This document shows, piece by piece, positions 17,063 through 25,601 of a stretch of 64,000 nucleotides of DNA; within the stretch, counting starts at the first letter, position 1; each line of letters opens with the position of its first letter. Position numbers and translations under genes: made by a program. Source of the DNA: Roseomonas sp. AR75 (GTDB taxonomy: Bacteria > Pseudomonadota > Alphaproteobacteria > Acetobacterales > Acetobacteraceae); assembly GCF_005222815.1 (NCBI RefSeq), contig NZ_STGB01000004.1:1-64000 (forward strand), given 5' to 3'. A model generated the notes under the pieces. That model was not told the DNA's origin and did no database searches. It was given only the letters and a program-made list of their open reading frames with translations.

Positions 17063-18070
17063 ATGCAGGAGAGCACGAACCGCAGGTCGCGGCTGCCATT
17101 GGCCGTCGGGCGGCGGGCCATGCTGGGCGGCGCGCTGTCCGTGCTTGCGGCACCGTCGCTGCGGGCGCAGGGGGAATGGCCGGGCGACCGCGTGACCATC
17201 ATCGTCTCGCTGCCGGCGGGCGCGACGACGGACATCACGACGCGCATCTATGCCGACCAGCTCGCGCGCGTCTGGGGCCAGCCCGTGGTGGTGGACAATC
17301 GCGGCGGGGCGAATGGCGTGCTGGCGGCGCAGGCCGTGGCGCGTGCAAGGCCGGACGGGCTGACGCTGCTCGGCACCTCCGCGATGACGCATGCGGCGAA
17401 TCCGTGGCTCGTCGCGCGCCTGCCCTACGACCCCATCGCCGATTTCGACGCGGTGGCGATGTTCAGCGCCTCGCCCTTCGTGGTGATCGCCAACAAGGCG
17501 CTCGGCACGCCGACGCTCGCGGCGTTGACGGAGCGGCTGAAGGCGGAGCCCGGGCGGCACAATTTCGGCACCGGCACCGTGCCGGGCCGGATGGTCGCGG
17601 CGCTCTACCAGCAGCTTGCCGGCGTGGACGCCGTTTCCATCGCCTATCGCGGCAACCAGGCGGGCTTTCCCGACCTGCTTCAGGGCCGCATCTCCTTCAT
17701 GGCGCTGGATGCGCAGGCAGGGAAGGTCCTGATCGACCGGGGCGACGTGCTGGCGCTGGCGGTGACGGACGACCAGCGGCATCACGGCCTGCCGCAGGTG
17801 CCGACCGGCGCGGAGGCGGGCCTGCCGGGCTTCCGCTTCACCACCTGGTCCGGGATCTACGCGCCGAAGGGCACGCCGCGCGAGATCGTCACGCGCATCC
17901 ATGCCGACATGGTCCGCATCTACGAGATGCCGGAGGTGCGCGCGCGCATCATGGCCAATGGCGGCGCCCGCCAGCCGCCGGCCGGGCCGGACGCGTTCCA
18001 GGCGACCACCGCCGCGACCAAGGCGGCGTGGGGCGAGATCATCCGCCAGGCCGGGCTGAAGCTGGACTGA
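17063..18070 (+). CDS. Bug/TctC-type tripartite tricarboxylate receptor
   Basis: A 335-aa periplasmic substrate-binding protein. The N-terminal export signal has a twin-Arg-like GRRAMLGGALSVLAAPSLRAQ. The mature part begins with the family blocks VTIIVSLPAGATTDITTRIYA and QPVVVDNRGGANGVLAAQ, then TWSGIYAPKGTP. Bug proteins bind carboxylates such as citrate, nicotinate or terephthalate. No TctA or TctB membrane gene lies nearby, so transport partners must be elsewhere. The 141-bp gap to the divergent hydratase/CoA-transferase unit suggests shared control and a related carboxylate substrate. Confidence 0.92.
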   Translation: MQESTNRRSRLPLAVGRRAMLGGALSVLAAPSLRAQGEWPGDRVTIIVSLPAGATTDITTRIYADQLARVWGQPVVVDNRGGANGVLAAQAVARARPDGLTLLGTSAMTHAANPWLVARLPYDPIADFDAVAMFSASPFVVIANKALGTPTLAALTERLKAEPGRHNFGTGTVPGRMVAALYQQLAGVDAVSIAYRGNQAGFPDLLQGRISFMALDAQAGKVLIDRGDVLALAVTDDQRHHGLPQVPTGAEAGLPGFRFTTWSGIYAPKGTPREIVTRIHADMVRIYEMPEVRARIMANGGARQPPAGPDAFQATTAATKAAWGEIIRQAGLKLD

Positions 18071-18073
18071 GCC

Positions 18074-18715
18074 TCACGCGCCGCGCACCGCATCGGGGTG
18101 CGCGGCGCGGAAGGCCGGCAGCGCCGCGCAGGCGGCCTCGGCGCGCAGCAGCCTTGGATAGGGATCGAGCGGCGCGCCCCACAGCCTTGCATTGAACAGC
18201 TGCGGCACCAGGCAGATCTCGGCGATGCCCGGGTCGTCGCCGACCAGGAAGGGGCCGCGCGGATCGGCCAGCGCCTCGAGTGCCGCGAGCCCCTCGCCGA
18301 GCCAGTGATGCTGCCAGGCGGCGTGGCCCGCCGGCTCGGCGCCGAAGCGGTCGGTCAGTTCCGCCACCACCGTCTGCTTGCACAGCGGATGCATGTCGCA
18401 GGCGACGATGTTGGCCATCGCCAGCGCGCGGGCGCGCGGCAGATCGGCCTCGGGGATCAGGCGCGGCTGCGGGAAGCGGCGATCCAGCCAGTCGATGATG
18501 ACGAGGCTCTGCATCAGCGCCATCCCGTCCACCTCCAGCGTCGGCACGCGCCCCTGCGGGTTCACCGCGCGATAGGCGGCCGCGTGCTGCATGCGCTGCC
18601 GGAGATCGACCGCCATGCGGCGATAGGCGACGCCCTTCAGGGCCAGCGCGATGCGGACGCGCCACGCCGCGGAGGAGGTGGGATGGTCGTGCAGCGCGAT
18701 GTCCATCGAGGGCAT
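18074..18715 (-). CDS. maiA: Glutathione S-transferase, zeta-like (maleylacetoacetate isomerase type)
   Basis: A 213-aa cytoplasmic GST. The zeta-class hallmark is seen as SSAAWRVRIALALKGVAY near residue 14, followed by NPQGRVPTLEVDG and the glutathione-binding QSLVIIDWLDRRFP. The C-terminal helical domain includes DMHPLC and GDDPGIAEICLVPQLFNA. The cis-trans isomerisation of maleylacetoacetate or maleylpyruvate is the known role; no tyrosine or gentisate genes flank it, so the symbol is by family only. Start is ATG 18715; ATG 18706 is an alternative. The gene converges on the Bug receptor with three bases between stops. Confidence 0.85.
   Translation of the reverse strand: MPSMDIALHDHPTSSAAWRVRIALALKGVAYRRMAVDLRQRMQHAAAYRAVNPQGRVPTLEVDGMALMQSLVIIDWLDRRFPQPRLIPEADLPRARALAMANIVACDMHPLCKQTVVAELTDRFGAEPAGHAAWQHHWLGEGLAALEALADPRGPFLVGDDPGIAEICLVPQLFNARLWGAPLDPYPRLLRAEAACAALPAFRAAHPDAVRGA
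18077..18109. terminator. 13-bp perfect hairpin at the 3' ends of two convergent genes
   Basis: CGCGCCGCGCACC pairs exactly with GGTGCGCGGCGCG across a 7-base loop. The hairpin starts six bases after the Bug receptor stop and lies inside the last codons of the GST gene on the other strand. There is no T run, so it probably terminates or protects the plus-strand transcript without being a classical intrinsic terminator. Confidence 0.55.
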
Positions 18716-18871
18716 GCTGGAATGGTGCGGCAGCGCCGGCAAGGCGACAGCCATGCGCCGGCCTTGGCCGGAACCGGCAGCGTCGGCTCCGACTTTCCAG
18801 GGTGGTGCGGAGGCGCGGCTTTCGCCTAGAATGGGCGCAGGGCGATCCGAAGTTCGGATGGCGCACAATCG

Positions 18872-20035
18872 ATGTCGGGACGGATGCGGCGGGAGGCTCG
18901 GCGGCAGAGGCTCGGGGTAGTGGTGAACCCGATCGCGGGGCTTGGCGGGCGCGTCGGCCTCAAGGGCACCGACGGGCCGGAAGCGCTCGCCCGGGCGCGC
19001 GCCCTGGGCGCGGTGCCGACCGCCGTGCCGCGCTGCGCGCTCGCCCTGCAATCCCTGCTGCCGCTCGCCGACCGCATTGAGGTGCTGGCGCCGCCCGGGC
19101 CGATGGGGGCTGACGCCGCGACCGATGCCGGCCTTCGGCCACGCCTTCTCGCGGGGCTGCCGCCGCTTCTCGGCGATGGCACCGACACAAGCCGCGCCGC
19201 CGCCAGGATGCTGGAGGAAGAGGTGGACCTGCTGCTCTTCGCCGGCGGGGACGGCACGGCGCGCGACGTCGTCGGCGTGATCGGCACGCGCATCCCGGTC
19301 CTTGGCGTGCCGACAGGGGTGAAGATGCACTCCGCCGTCTTCGGCACCAGCCCGCGCGCCGCCGGGCAGATCGCCGCAAGGCTGCTGGGCGGCGACGCCG
19401 CGGTGCGGCTGCGCGAGGCGGAGGTGATGGACCTCGACGAGGCGGCGCTGCGGGAGGGCCGCGTCAGCGCCAGCCTGTTCGGCGTGGCGCATGTCCCGCA
19501 TGTCCGTGGCCTGGTGCAGGCCAGCAAGGCCGGCGCGCGGCCGGATGACGAGGCGGCGCTGGATGCGCTGGCGCGCGTGATCCTGCGGGAGTGGCCTGCC
19601 GACCGGCTGATGATCCTGGGCTGCGGCACCACGACGCGGCGCATCAAGCGCGCCATGGGGTTCGACGGCACGCTGCTCGGCGTGGACGTCGCGCTGGGCG
19701 GGCGGCTGATCGCGGCGGATGTGAACGAGGCGCAGCTTCTGCGCCTGCTGGACCGCGCCGGGCCGGGCGGCGCGGGCATCCTTGCTTCCGTCACGGGCGG
19801 CCAGGGGTTCCTGTTCGGCCGTGGCAACCAGCAGATCAGCGCCGCGGTGATCCGCCGCGTCGGGCGGGGCAACATCCAGGTGGTCACGGGCGCGGCGAAG
19901 CTCGCCACCCTCGATCCCGCCGTGCTGCATGTGGACACCGGCGAAGCCGATGTGGACGCGATGCTGGCCGGCTACATGCAGGTACACACCGCGCCGGGGC
20001 AGCGCATGGTCATGCGCGTCGCGGCGCCCCACTGA
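18872..20035 (+). CDS. ATP-NAD/AcoX-type kinase family protein
   Basis: A 387-aa cytoplasmic protein. The NAD-kinase-like phosphate-binding motif LLLFAGGDGTARDVVGVIG lies near residues 120-138, followed by PVLGVPTGVKMHSAVFGTSP. The C-terminal half has CGTTTRRIKRAMGFDGTLLGV and a conserved GNIQVVTGAAKLATL. AcoX-type proteins occur in acetoin operons but their substrate is unsettled; this one probably phosphorylates NAD or a small metabolite. It is 20 bases upstream of the GcvPA-like gene, in the same operon. That pairing with GcvP-like subunits rather than acetoin dehydrogenase is notable. Confidence 0.82.
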   Translation: MSGRMRREARRQRLGVVVNPIAGLGGRVGLKGTDGPEALARARALGAVPTAVPRCALALQSLLPLADRIEVLAPPGPMGADAATDAGLRPRLLAGLPPLLGDGTDTSRAAARMLEEEVDLLLFAGGDGTARDVVGVIGTRIPVLGVPTGVKMHSAVFGTSPRAAGQIAARLLGGDAAVRLREAEVMDLDEAALREGRVSASLFGVAHVPHVRGLVQASKAGARPDDEAALDALARVILREWPADRLMILGCGTTTRRIKRAMGFDGTLLGVDVALGGRLIAADVNEAQLLRLLDRAGPGGAGILASVTGGQGFLFGRGNQQISAAVIRRVGRGNIQVVTGAAKLATLDPAVLHVDTGEADVDAMLAGYMQVHTAPGQRMVMRVAAPH

Positions 20036-20055
20036 ACAGCGAACGGGAGAGGCGT

Positions 20056-21447
20056 ATGGGACATCCCTGGATGGCGAATGCGACGCCGGAGGCGAAGGCG
20101 GCGATGCTGCGCGCCATCGGCGCGCCCGATATCGAATCGCTCTTTGCGCAGATCCCCGCGGAGCATCGCTTCCGCAGCAAGCTCGACCTGCCGCCGGCGC
20201 TGTCCAGCGAGGTCGCGCTGAAGCGGCACATGCTGTCCCTGCTGAAGAAGAACCGGGATTGCGAGCAGACCCTGTCCTTCCTCGGTTCCGGCATCTGGCA
20301 GCATCATGTGCCGGCGATCGTGGACGAGGTGGTGGGGCGCACGGAATTCCTCACCAGCGTCTGGGGCACGCCGATGTCGGACCATGGCCGCAACCAGGCC
20401 TGGTTCGAGTTCTGCTCGATGCTGGGCGAGCTGGTCGGCATGGAGTTCGTCGGCCTGCCCGTCTATTCCTGGGGCTGCGCCCTCGGCAATGCGGTGCGCA
20501 TGGCCGCGCGGCTGAACGGGCGGCGCGAGGTGCTGGTGCCGGCCGGCGTGGACCCTGAGCGCCTCGATGTGCTGCGCCAGTATTGCGAGCCGGAAGGCAG
20601 CCAGGGCCACATCGCCGTGGTGCCGGTGGCCTGGGAGGCGGCGAGCGGCTTCCTCGACCTCGATGACCTGAAGGCGAAGCTCAGCGAGAAGACCGCCGCG
20701 GTCTACATCGAGAATCCCGGCAGCTTCGGCGTGATCGAGGCGCGCAGCGCGGAGATCGGCAAGCTGGCGCGGGCGAAGGGCGCCGAGTTCATCGTGGGCG
20801 TCGATCCGATCTCGCTCGGCGTGCTGGCGCCGCCGGGTGAGTATGGGGCGGACATCGTCGTGGGCACGATCCAGACGCTGGGCGCGCATATGCTGGCAGG
20901 CGGCGGCGCGGGCGGCTTCATCGCCAGCCGCGACGAGGAACGCTATGCGCGCGAATACCCGACGCTCAACATCTCCATCGCGCCGACGGAGAAGCCCGGC
21001 GAGCACGGCTTCGCGCTGTCGCTCGCGCACCAGTCCAGCTACGGCATGCGGGAGGAAGGCAAGGACTGGACCGGCAACTCGGTCTACCTGACCACGATCG
21101 GCTGCGCCGCCTATATGGCGCTGCTCGGCCCGAAGGGTTTTGCCGAGATCGGCGAGGTGATCGTGCAGCGGAGCCACCATGCGGCGAAGTCGCTGGCGGC
21201 GATCGAAGGGCTGCGCATCGGCTTCCCCTGCGGCTTCTTCAAGGAGTTCGTTGTCAACTTCGATGGCACCGGGAAGACCGTGGCGGCGGTGAACGCGGCG
21301 CTGCTGACGAAAGAAATATTCGGCGGGCGTGACCTGTCGGCGGACTTCCCCGCGCTCGGCCAGAGCGCGCTCTACGCCGTGACGGAAGTGCACACCGCGG
21401 AGGACATCGCCCGGCTTGCCGGCGCGCTGAAGGAGATCGTGGCATGA
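20056..21447 (+). CDS. gcvPA: GcvPA-like subunit of a two-subunit glycine dehydrogenase homologue (divergent)
   Basis: A 463-aa PLP-fold protein aligned throughout with the N-terminal subunit of the glycine cleavage P-protein (LDLPPALS, FLGSGIWQHHVPAIVDEVV, then EFLTS). Start ATG 20056 follows GGGAGAGG. Several normally fixed motifs differ. The YTPYQPE block after EFLT is VWGTPMSD, SQGTLQ is DHGRNQ, and the LYDGATA block is VYSWGCA. The adenine-type C-terminal region (FFKEFVVNFDG) is retained. It overlaps gcvPB by four bases. No GcvH or GcvT gene is in the window. It may therefore act on an amino acid other than glycine or with a different acceptor; the standard symbol is given by homology only. 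Confidence 0.85.
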   Translation: MGHPWMANATPEAKAAMLRAIGAPDIESLFAQIPAEHRFRSKLDLPPALSSEVALKRHMLSLLKKNRDCEQTLSFLGSGIWQHHVPAIVDEVVGRTEFLTSVWGTPMSDHGRNQAWFEFCSMLGELVGMEFVGLPVYSWGCALGNAVRMAARLNGRREVLVPAGVDPERLDVLRQYCEPEGSQGHIAVVPVAWEAASGFLDLDDLKAKLSEKTAAVYIENPGSFGVIEARSAEIGKLARAKGAEFIVGVDPISLGVLAPPGEYGADIVVGTIQTLGAHMLAGGGAGGFIASRDEERYAREYPTLNISIAPTEKPGEHGFALSLAHQSSYGMREEGKDWTGNSVYLTTIGCAAYMALLGPKGFAEIGEVIVQRSHHAAKSLAAIEGLRIGFPCGFFKEFVVNFDGTGKTVAAVNAALLTKEIFGGRDLSADFPALGQSALYAVTEVHTAEDIARLAGALKEIVA

Positions 21448-23006
21448 GCGACGTGACGCCCCGCGAATACCACCAGGCCCGCTGGAACGAGCCTGTGGTG
21501 ATGGAACTCGGCGCGCCGGGACGCCGCGGCATCACCTTCGCCGCGCCGGACAGTGCATCCGCGGTCGGCGCGGCGGCCGACCTGCTGCCGCAGGCCATGC
21601 GCCGCAGGACGGCGCCGGTGCTACCGGAGATGACGGAGCACGACACGCTGCGCCACTACGTGCGCCTGTCGCAGCAGGTGCTGGGCATGGTCGGCATCAG
21701 CCTGTTCGGCACCTGCACCATGAAGTACAACCCCCGCCTCAGCGAGGCGCTGTCGCTGCGGCCGCAAATGGCGGAGATCCACCCGCTGCAGGACCCCTCC
21801 ACGCTGCAGGGCCTGCTCGAGATCGTCTGGAACTTCGAGCAGATCCTGAAGGCGCTGTCCGGCATGGACCGCTTCACCTTCCAGGCGGCGGGCGGCGCCG
21901 ACGCGGCCTATACCCATGTCTGCGTCACGCGCGGCTGGCTGGAGGCGACGGGGCAGCTTGGCCAGCGCGACGAGATCGTCACCTCGATCCAGGCGCATCC
22001 CTGCAATCCCGCCACCGCCGCGGCCGGCGGTTTCAAGGTGATCACCCTGCCGCTGGAAGAGGGCGGCTATCCCTCCGTCGAGGCGCTGAAGGCGGCGATC
22101 GGGCCGCGCACCGCGGCGCTGATGATCAACAACCCCGACGACATGGGCATCTACAACCCGCACATGAAGGAATGGGTGCGGCTGGTGAAGGAGGCGGGCG
22201 CGCTCGCCTTCTACGACCACGCCAACTTCAACGGCGTGATGGGCAAGATCCGCGCGCGCGACCTCGGCTTCGACGCCTGCATGTTCATGCTGCACAAGAC
22301 CTTCGGCGGTCCGAAGGGCGGCGGCGGTCCCGCCACCGGCGCCTATGGCTGCACGGAGGAGCTGGCGCGCTTCCTGCCGAAGCCGATGGTGCAGAAGACC
22401 GCGTCCGGCTTCACGCTCGACGTGCCGGCGAACAGCGTCGGCAAGGTGCGGGAGTTCATGGGCAATTTGCACATCGTCATGCGCGCCTATGCCTGGGCGC
22501 GGGGCATGGGCGCGGAGGGCATCCACGAGGCCTCCGACATCTCCGTCCTGGCGAACAACTACATGGAGAAGGGCCTGCTCGCGATCCGCGGCGTGTCGAA
22601 GTCGCATCCCGACATCGGCGGGCCGCGCATGGAGATGACGCGCTACTCCCTCGGCACGCTGAAGGAGGAAACGGGCATCGGCGTCGGCGAGGTCGCGAAC
22701 CGCATGACCGATTACGGCGTGGACGCGCCCTGGCTGGCGCATGAGCCCTGGCTGTTCCCGGAACCCTTCACGCCGGAAGCCGGCGAGCTGTGGTCGAAGG
22801 AGGACATCGACACCTGGGTCGCCGTGGTGCGCAAGGTCTGCGAGGAAGCCTATGCGAACCCCGAGCTGGTGAAGTCGGCGCCGCACAACGCCGCCATCGC
22901 CAAGGTGGACGGCGCGGGCTGCGAGGACCCGGCGCGCTGGGCGACCACATGGCGGGCCTATCTGCGCAAGCATCGCGGCGGCGCGGCGCAGCAGGCGGCG
23001 GAGTGA
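21444..23006 (+). CDS. gcvPB: GcvPB-like PLP subunit of a two-subunit glycine dehydrogenase homologue (divergent)
   Basis: A 520-aa catalytic subunit. The PLP-binding lysine is K285 in MFMLHKTFGGPKGGGGPA. Canonical GcvPB has NLHKTF..PHGGGGPG; here the Asn before Leu-His is Met and the conserved His is Lys291. GTCTMKYNPR and SVGKVREFMGNLHIVMRAYA match the family well. The start ATG overlaps the gcvPA stop (ATGA), and its own stop overlaps the GTG of the deacetylase gene, so the operon is translationally coupled. It is expected to form an alpha2beta2 enzyme with GcvPA in the cytoplasm. The substitutions argue for a diverged subfamily; whether it decarboxylates glycine is open. Confidence 0.87.
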   Translation: MSDVTPREYHQARWNEPVVMELGAPGRRGITFAAPDSASAVGAAADLLPQAMRRRTAPVLPEMTEHDTLRHYVRLSQQVLGMVGISLFGTCTMKYNPRLSEALSLRPQMAEIHPLQDPSTLQGLLEIVWNFEQILKALSGMDRFTFQAAGGADAAYTHVCVTRGWLEATGQLGQRDEIVTSIQAHPCNPATAAAGGFKVITLPLEEGGYPSVEALKAAIGPRTAALMINNPDDMGIYNPHMKEWVRLVKEAGALAFYDHANFNGVMGKIRARDLGFDACMFMLHKTFGGPKGGGGPATGAYGCTEELARFLPKPMVQKTASGFTLDVPANSVGKVREFMGNLHIVMRAYAWARGMGAEGIHEASDISVLANNYMEKGLLAIRGVSKSHPDIGGPRMEMTRYSLGTLKEETGIGVGEVANRMTDYGVDAPWLAHEPWLFPEPFTPEAGELWSKEDIDTWVAVVRKVCEEAYANPELVKSAPHNAAIAKVDGAGCEDPARWATTWRAYLRKHRGGAAQQAAE

Positions 23007-23887
23007 GCCAGCCCTCCTGGACCTGGCCCGAGGAGACATGGCGCGGCCTCGTCGGCCGCGTGCGCGCGGGGCGGCGGCTGCGGCCGCCATCCTGGCCCGG
23101 GGGCGCGCGCTGCGCCGTCGCGCTTTCCTTCGATTGCGACCACGAGACCTTCGAGATGGGCGCGGGCGGGGAGGCGATCGGGCGCCTCGCCTGGGGCGAG
23201 TTCGGCCGCCGCGTCGGCGTGCCGCGCATCCTCACGCTGCTGGAGCGGCACGGCGTGCCCGCCAGCTTCTTCTGCCCCGCCGTCGCCGCGCTGATCGAGC
23301 CTGACGAGGCGCGGCGCATCGCCGCTTCCGGCCATGAGATCGGCATCCATGGCTGGATCCACGAGAACACCTCGCTGCTGGACGAAGCCACGGAGCGCGA
23401 GTTGATGCTGCGCGCGCGCGACACGCTGGCGACGCTTTCCGGCCGCGATCCGGTCGGGCATCGCGCGGCGAACTGGGACACCAGCCGCAACACCGTCGCG
23501 CTCGTGAAGGAACTCGGCCTGCTCTACGACAGCAGCCTGATGGCCGACGAGGAGCCCTACGAACTTCTGCTGGATGGTGCGCCGACCGGTGTGGTGGAGA
23601 TTCCGGTGGAGTGGCTGCGCGACGACGCCGTGTATTTCCTGTTCAACCGCAACCCCGCCACGCGCCCCTACGCGACGCCGGAGGACGTGCTGCGCATCTT
23701 CCTCCGCGAATTCGATGCGGCATGGGAGGAGGGCAGCGTCTTCCAGCTCGTCCTGCATCCCTTCGTGATCGGCTACCGCAGCCGGATCTGGATCCTCGAC
23801 GAGATCATCCGCCACGCCGTCGCGAAGGGACGCGTCTGGTTCGCCACCCATGCCGATGTCGCCCGCCATGCCCTCGCCCATGCCTGA
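23003..23887 (+). CDS. NodB-type polysaccharide deacetylase family protein (HpPgdA/PuuE-like)
   Basis: A 294-aa carbohydrate-esterase-4 fold protein starting at GTG 23003, which overlaps the gcvPB stop. Metal and catalytic motifs are present: ALSFDCDHETFEMG (Asp-Asp), HEIGIHGWIHENTS (His-x3-His), and GHRAANWDTS. There is no signal peptide, unlike true wall deacetylases. The length equals Helicobacter PgdA and the cyclic-amide hydrolases of the PuuE branch. In this operon a cytoplasmic amidase or deacylase acting on an N-acyl or cyclic amide is more likely than wall modification; that is inference from context. Confidence 0.85.
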   Translation: MSQPSWTWPEETWRGLVGRVRAGRRLRPPSWPGGARCAVALSFDCDHETFEMGAGGEAIGRLAWGEFGRRVGVPRILTLLERHGVPASFFCPAVAALIEPDEARRIAASGHEIGIHGWIHENTSLLDEATERELMLRARDTLATLSGRDPVGHRAANWDTSRNTVALVKELGLLYDSSLMADEEPYELLLDGAPTGVVEIPVEWLRDDAVYFLFNRNPATRPYATPEDVLRIFLREFDAAWEEGSVFQLVLHPFVIGYRSRIWILDEIIRHAVAKGRVWFATHADVARHALAHA

Positions 23888-25601
23888 GCCGGCCCTCACC
23901 TGGCACGATGCCGATGGCGCGCCGCGCGGCATTCCCTTCCATCCCGGCCAGAGCGTCGCCGCCGCGCTGACCGCCGCCGGCGTGCGCGACCTGCGCGCGA
24001 CGCGGCGTGGGCTGGATGGCGAAGGGCGCGGCCTGCATTGCGGCATGGGCGTCTGCCAGGACTGCCTGGTGGAGGTGGATGGCACGCCCAACCTGCGGGC
24101 CTGCGTGACCAAGGCGCTGCCGGGCATGCAGGTGCGCCACCAGGATTTTCCGGGCGTCGCCCGCCTGCCCCTTGGCCCGGTGCCGGTTCCCGATGATGCG
24201 CCGCTGCCCGCGCAGGAGGTCGTCGACCTGCTGATCCTCGGCGGCGGCGCGGGCGGGCTCTCCGCCGCCATCGCGGCGCGCCGTTGCGGCCTGGACGTGC
24301 TGGTGGTGGAGGAGCGCACCGCGCTCGGCGGGCAGTACTACAAGCAGCCCGCGCCCGGCCTCGGCGCCGCGGCGCTGGATGCGCAGCAGGCGGAGGGCGC
24401 AGCGCTGGCCGCGACGGCGGAAGCCTCCGGCGCGCGCATCCTGCGCGGCGCGGAGCTGTGGGGCGCCTTCGACCTAGACCGGATCGCGCTGTTCGATGGC
24501 GCGCGCACACGGCTGCTCGCGCCGCGCGCGATGATCGTCGCCGCCGGTTCCTATGAACGCCCGCATGTCGTGCCGGGATGGACGCTGCCGGGCGTGATGA
24601 CGACCGGCGCGGGGCAGACGCTGTGGCGCAGCCATCGCGTGCTGCCGGGAAGGCGCGTGCTGGTGGCGGGAAACGGCCCGCTGAACATTCAGGTCGCCTG
24701 CGAGCTGGCGGAGGCGGGCGCGGCGGTGGTGGCGGTGGCGGAGGCCGCGGCTCATCCCGCGACCCGGCCGCGCGCCGCCCTCGCCATGGCGGCGGCTGAC
24801 CCCTCCCTCGCCATCAAGGGCGGACGATACGTGGCGGCGCTGCGCCGGCGCGGCGTGCCGCTCCTGCATGGCACGGTGCTGACGGCCATCGCGCGCGCAC
24901 CCGATGGCGCGCTGCGCGCAACCTTGCGCGGCCCGCGCGGCGAGACGACGCAGGAGGCCGATGCGGTCCTGCTCGGCTACGGCTTCCTGCCGAGCCACGA
25001 GACGCTGCGGGCGTTGGGAGCGGAATGCCGCTTCGATGCGGATCGCGGCCAGTTCGTGCCGCTGCGCGATGCGGCGTTGATGACGACGGTGCCGGGCCTC
25101 TACGCCGTGGGCGATTGCGCCGGCCTGGGCGGCGCGCCGGCCGCGCGGGAGGAAGGCATCCTCGCCGCCCTCGCCGTGGCGCGCCAGCTCGGCCGCGCGG
25201 TCGCGCCGGATGTGGCGGCGGAGGAATCGGCGGCGCGCGGGAGGTTGGCGCGGCACCGGCGCTTCCAGGCCGCGCTCTGGGATCTCTTCGCCGCGCCGCG
25301 CGCCGGCCTGTCGCTGGCCACGCCGGACACGGTGGTGTGCCGCTGCGAGGAAGTGACGCGGGGCGAGATCGAGGCGGCGCTGGCCGATGGCGCGCCCGCG
25401 CTCGGCGAGCTGAAGCGGCGCACGCGCTGCGGCATGGGGCGCTGCCAGGGCCGCTATTGTGCGCAGCTCCTTGCGGAGCATCTGGCCGCGACGCAGGGCA
25501 GGCCGCTCGACAACCTCGCGCTCTTCGCGCCGCGCGCGCCGGTGAAGCCGATCGCGATCGCCGACATCGTGGCGCTCGGAACGCCGGAACGCTTGCCGTG
25601 A
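23880..25601 (+). CDS. [2Fe-2S]/FAD-dependent oxidoreductase, fused HcnA-HcnB-like
   Basis: A 573-aa fusion. Residues 1 to about 85 are a [2Fe-2S] ferredoxin-like domain with GLHCGMGVCQDCLVEVDG. From about 115 a Rossmann FAD domain begins (DLLILGGGAGGLSAAIAARR), followed by a second nucleotide-binding segment (RRVLVAGNGPLNIQVACELA) and YAVGDCAGLGGA. The C-terminus has a BFD-type cysteine set (VCRCEE, then RCGMGRCQGRYC). HcnA and HcnB, or the opine and D-hydroxyproline dehydrogenase subunits, are usually separate proteins. ATG 23880 overlaps the deacetylase stop. With the next gene it should form a membrane-linked amine or amino-acid dehydrogenase. HCN synthesis is possible but unproven. Confidence 0.88.
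   Translation: MPEPALTWHDADGAPRGIPFHPGQSVAAALTAAGVRDLRATRRGLDGEGRGLHCGMGVCQDCLVEVDGTPNLRACVTKALPGMQVRHQDFPGVARLPLGPVPVPDDAPLPAQEVVDLLILGGGAGGLSAAIAARRCGLDVLVVEERTALGGQYYKQPAPGLGAAALDAQQAEGAALAATAEASGARILRGAELWGAFDLDRIALFDGARTRLLAPRAMIVAAGSYERPHVVPGWTLPGVMTTGAGQTLWRSHRVLPGRRVLVAGNGPLNIQVACELAEAGAAVVAVAEAAAHPATRPRAALAMAAADPSLAIKGGRYVAALRRRGVPLLHGTVLTAIARAPDGALRATLRGPRGETTQEADAVLLGYGFLPSHETLRALGAECRFDADRGQFVPLRDAALMTTVPGLYAVGDCAGLGGAPAAREEGILAALAVARQLGRAVAPDVAAEESAARGRLARHRRFQAALWDLFAAPRAGLSLATPDTVVCRCEEVTRGEIEAALADGAPALGELKRRTRCGMGRCQGRYCAQLLAEHLAATQGRPLDNLALFAPRAPVKPIAIADIVALGTPERLP

Noticed and set aside
22958..24319. A 453-codon minus-strand frame under the deacetylase and oxidoreductase genes
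   Set aside because: Low-complexity Arg/Ala/His product; the plus-strand genes have full catalytic motifs and coupled starts.
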